A DNA stretch of 64,000 bases, from assembly GCA_964567755.1 (NCBI GenBank), contig CAZMNW010000049.1, forward strand, positions 110,551 through 174,550, in the 5' to 3' direction. Position 1 is the stretch's first letter. Every line of letters starts with the position of its first letter. The notes under the pieces were generated by a model. The model made no database searches. It was not told where the DNA came from and saw only the letters and a list, made by a program, of their open reading frames with translations. Shown in pieces: positions 62,028 to 64,000 of the stretch. Source of the DNA: DASRJW01 sp964567755 (GTDB taxonomy: Bacteria; Krumholzibacteriota; Krumholzibacteriia; G020349025). A program made the position numbers and the translations under genes.

Positions 62028-64000
62028 CTCATGACCACCATCTTTCGCGTGATGCCGGCGCCTGCTACGTCCAAGCGATAGAAATAGACACCGCTCGCGA
62101 CCGGTTGGCTCTGGTCGTCCAGTCCGTTCCAAACCACGTCGTGGGCCAAACCGACGGGCATGTCTTTGTCGAGGAGGCTTCGGACCAAACGCCCGGCGAC
62201 GTCGTAGATTCGTAACGTGACGCGACCACTCCGGGCCAAGTCGAAGCGGATTCGCGTCGCTGGGTTGAACGGGTTCGGCATGTTCGGGTACAGCACGGTC
62301 GCACGCGGCGCGTTCAGTTCATCGCTTTCGCCCGTGTTCGTGGTGCCAGGCGCGCGGAGGCACGGCACCGGGAGCGCACCGTTCAGCACTTTGCCCAGCA
62401 GGACGAGCTCCGGCGAGTCGACCATCGGCGCCCCCTGGTTTTCCCGGATGTCGAACCACGGATGCGATTGCATGATCGTGTTCCAGGCGTCGGAGTTGTT
62501 GCGGTTCATGACGATGGCGCCCTGGTTCTGGCCGGGTTTCCATGCGTGCGTGTACTGGTGCGTCCGGATCGCGCTGCCCGAGTGGCCGAGCGCGTCGTAA
62601 TTCCGCACCGTCGGGCAGCCGCCATCGAGCGCGTACGAATCGCCGGCGAAGGCTTGGTTCGACGTTCCCACCCCCTGGTCGAAGGTGAAGCTCGCGATCC
62701 CATTCACGTTCGGGTTGACGTTGAGCGCCTGATCCGCCGCCGCGAGGCTCACGCCCATTTCGGTTGCGATCAGTGCGTTGCTACCACGCTCTTCCGTGGT
62801 GTTGGACCCAATGATCCAGAGCGTCGCGAACCCAGTCTCGGAAATAGCGGCCTGGTTCAGCCAGTTTCGGAACCACTGTGCCTGGTCGATCTTGTCCGAG
62901 TCGATGTTGACACCGTTCGGGAGGAGCGGCCGGCCAGGGGTGCCGTTGCCATTGTCGTAGACGATCAGGTTGTAGCCCTGAGCCTGTGCGACCGTGGCGC
63001 GACCACCGAGCTGGTTGTTGGTGTTCCCCATCCCCTGGTGATCGTACGTGTCGTAGTGACCCCGGTAACCCAGACGATCCAACGAGTACATGAACGACGT
63101 GCGGTTGACATCACCGCTCCGCCGCCTCGTGTTGATGTTCTGGACATACAGGACGCAGTTCGCCTGCACCGACCCAGCCAGCTGCGCCGGAGTGGGCGCG
63201 AGATCGCCCGTCCCATGTGCCGCGATCGCCGTGAGGTAGGTCAGATCCCAATCGATCTCCGGCAAGGCGCTCACTTCAAACATTCCGGCCGTGGCTGCTT
63301 GGGCAGCAGCAATGCTAGCCGGCGGCCCGGTCAGACCTACTGGATCGGACGTGAAGCCGCCGCCGTTGTCTGTCGCGGCCCAGAAGTAAACCAACTGGTC
63401 GCCGCCGCGGAGGTACGTATCGTCGATGTCGATGGTAAAGAAGTTGGGGATCGGAACCCCTGGACTGGAACCAGAAACGAGTCCTTGTGACGCGGCGAAG
63501 GTGAAGAACCCGTTGGCGCCGACCGTATGCGGGGCCGGAGCCTTGCCCACGTGTGGCCCAGCGATGATGGCGCCACTCCACGTGACAGAGGTCACGGTCT
63601 CGCCGCCCGGACGCACGCCCCGCACCTGCACGGCGATGGAATCACCCATGAGGAGGTTCGGGCTGCTCTTGCTGATCCCCAGCTCGGTTCCTTCGGAGAA
63701 GGGCACCGTGCCGAAGCGATCGCCGGAGGGCTCGAAACGCGGACCCGGCGCAACGACAGGTTCGTCGACGCCGCCGAATGCATCCTGCGCCTGCGAACGC
63801 GCGTCGATGCCTTCGCTGATGACTGGACCCGAGAGGACGCGCCGGCCGACGCGGGTGCGATCCGTGTACGGGCCAGGGCCGGGCCGGAATGGCGACGGCG
63901 GGCCGGCGCCTGCGATGAATTGCCAGTCCGACGTGCGGTGACGGATCTGGAGTTCCTCGGAATCCACATTGATCGATGACGTCATGTCGAACGTCAGCGT
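62024..64000 (-). CDS. Large secreted protein with FlgD-like C-terminal domain (5' partial)
   Basis: The frame is open to the right edge, so the N-terminus lies outside (658 codons visible). The middle has a segment suggestive of a Ser/Thr- or Gly-rich extracytoplasmic domain (YNLIVYDNGNGTPGRP, FATLWIIGSNTTEERG, SHPWFDIRENQ) that I cannot assign. The C-terminus is a full FlgD-like domain (YPNMPNPFNPATRIRFD ... SGVYFYRLDVAG ... KMVVMR). Overlaps the LVIVD gene by GTGA. Confidence 0.85.
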   Translation of the reverse strand, partial: TLTFDMTSSINVDSEELQIRHRTSDWQFIAGAGPPSPFRPGPGPYTDRTRVGRRVLSGPVISEGIDARSQAQDAFGGVDEPVVAPGPRFEPSGDRFGTVPFSEGTELGISKSSPNLLMGDSIAVQVRGVRPGGETVTSVTWSGAIIAGPHVGKAPAPHTVGANGFFTFAASQGLVSGSSPGVPIPNFFTIDIDDTYLRGGDQLVYFWAATDNGGGFTSDPVGLTGPPASIAAAQAATAGMFEVSALPEIDWDLTYLTAIAAHGTGDLAPTPAQLAGSVQANCVLYVQNINTRRRSGDVNRTSFMYSLDRLGYRGHYDTYDHQGMGNTNNQLGGRATVAQAQGYNLIVYDNGNGTPGRPLLPNGVNIDSDKIDQAQWFRNWLNQAAISETGFATLWIIGSNTTEERGSNALIATEMGVSLAAADQALNVNPNVNGIASFTFDQGVGTSNQAFAGDSYALDGGCPTVRNYDALGHSGSAIRTHQYTHAWKPGQNQGAIVMNRNNSDAWNTIMQSHPWFDIRENQGAPMVDSPELVLLGKVLNGALPVPCLRAPGTTNTGESDELNAPRATVLYPNMPNPFNPATRIRFDLARSGRVTLRIYDVAGRLVRSLLDKDMPVGLAHDVVWNGLDDQSQPVASGVYFYRLDVAGAGITRKMVVMR

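Overview
The window is 64 kb of dense, GC-rich bacterial DNA with about fifty genes, mostly in long same-strand runs. It suggests an uncultivated Gram-negative bacterium of the FCB side of the tree, with candidate phylum Eisenbacteria or a relative the best guess. Reasons: six secreted proteins end in a FlgD/T9SS-like C-terminal domain (PNPFNP ... G-x-Y-x-Y-R ... K-x-V-x-x). There is a PorV/PorQ-type outer-membrane protein, a TonB receptor with a carboxypeptidase-regulatory-like N-domain, many lipoproteins and an Omp85-type barrel. A selenocysteine elongation factor (SelB) and a heme A/cytochrome oxidase assembly operon are also present. This placement is inference; no rRNA gene lies in the window.

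Layout. 1-4.6 kb (minus): NHL-repeat exported protein, TMTC-like membrane TPR protein, Lnt. 4.9-13.9 kb: acyl-CoA dehydrogenase, a minus-strand kelch/galactose-oxidase-like secreted protein, then a plus run of an ornithine-cyclodeaminase-like enzyme, a PLP dehydratase, OsmC, a two-PAS histidine kinase and a response regulator whose output domain is an ATPase. 14-24.6 kb (minus): a cell-surface operon (TonB receptor, PorV-like, beta-propeller lipoprotein, FlgD-tailed protein, lipoprotein, OB-fold-like secreted protein) whose first five genes abut or overlap and which ends at a strong terminator. 24.8-30.7 kb (plus): four tandem paralogous lipoproteins, then a catalytic/non-catalytic M16 peptidase pair.

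30.7-37.7 kb (minus): FabH, DUF420, SCO1, ABC permease, ABC ATPase, heme O synthase and heme A synthase, preceded by a lipoprotein with a cupredoxin-like copper site. 37.8-40.5 kb: a family-5 uracil-DNA glycosylase, a stretch of decayed gene fragments, a HicBA toxin-antitoxin pair and a truncated VOC protein. 40.5-47.5 kb (minus): M19 dipeptidase, SelB, and a three-gene envelope cluster (Omp85-like barrel, a lipoprotein with protein-kinase-like motifs, a small beta-barrel).

47.6-57.6 kb (minus): the information-processing block priA, TPR lipoprotein, rho, rpmE, DUF1385, prfA, prmC and murA, with a striking 28-bp perfect inverted repeat between prmC and murA. 57.7-64 kb (minus): an FG-GAP propeller protein, an LVIVD-repeat protein split by a one-base frameshift, and a large FlgD-tailed protein running off the window edge.

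The genes fall into two themes: building and decorating the outer membrane (Lnt, Omp85, TonB/PorV operon, lipoprotein families, FlgD-tailed secreted proteins), and core housekeeping. The least explained parts are the kinase-like lipoprotein cluster, the four-copy lipoprotein array and the surface operon.
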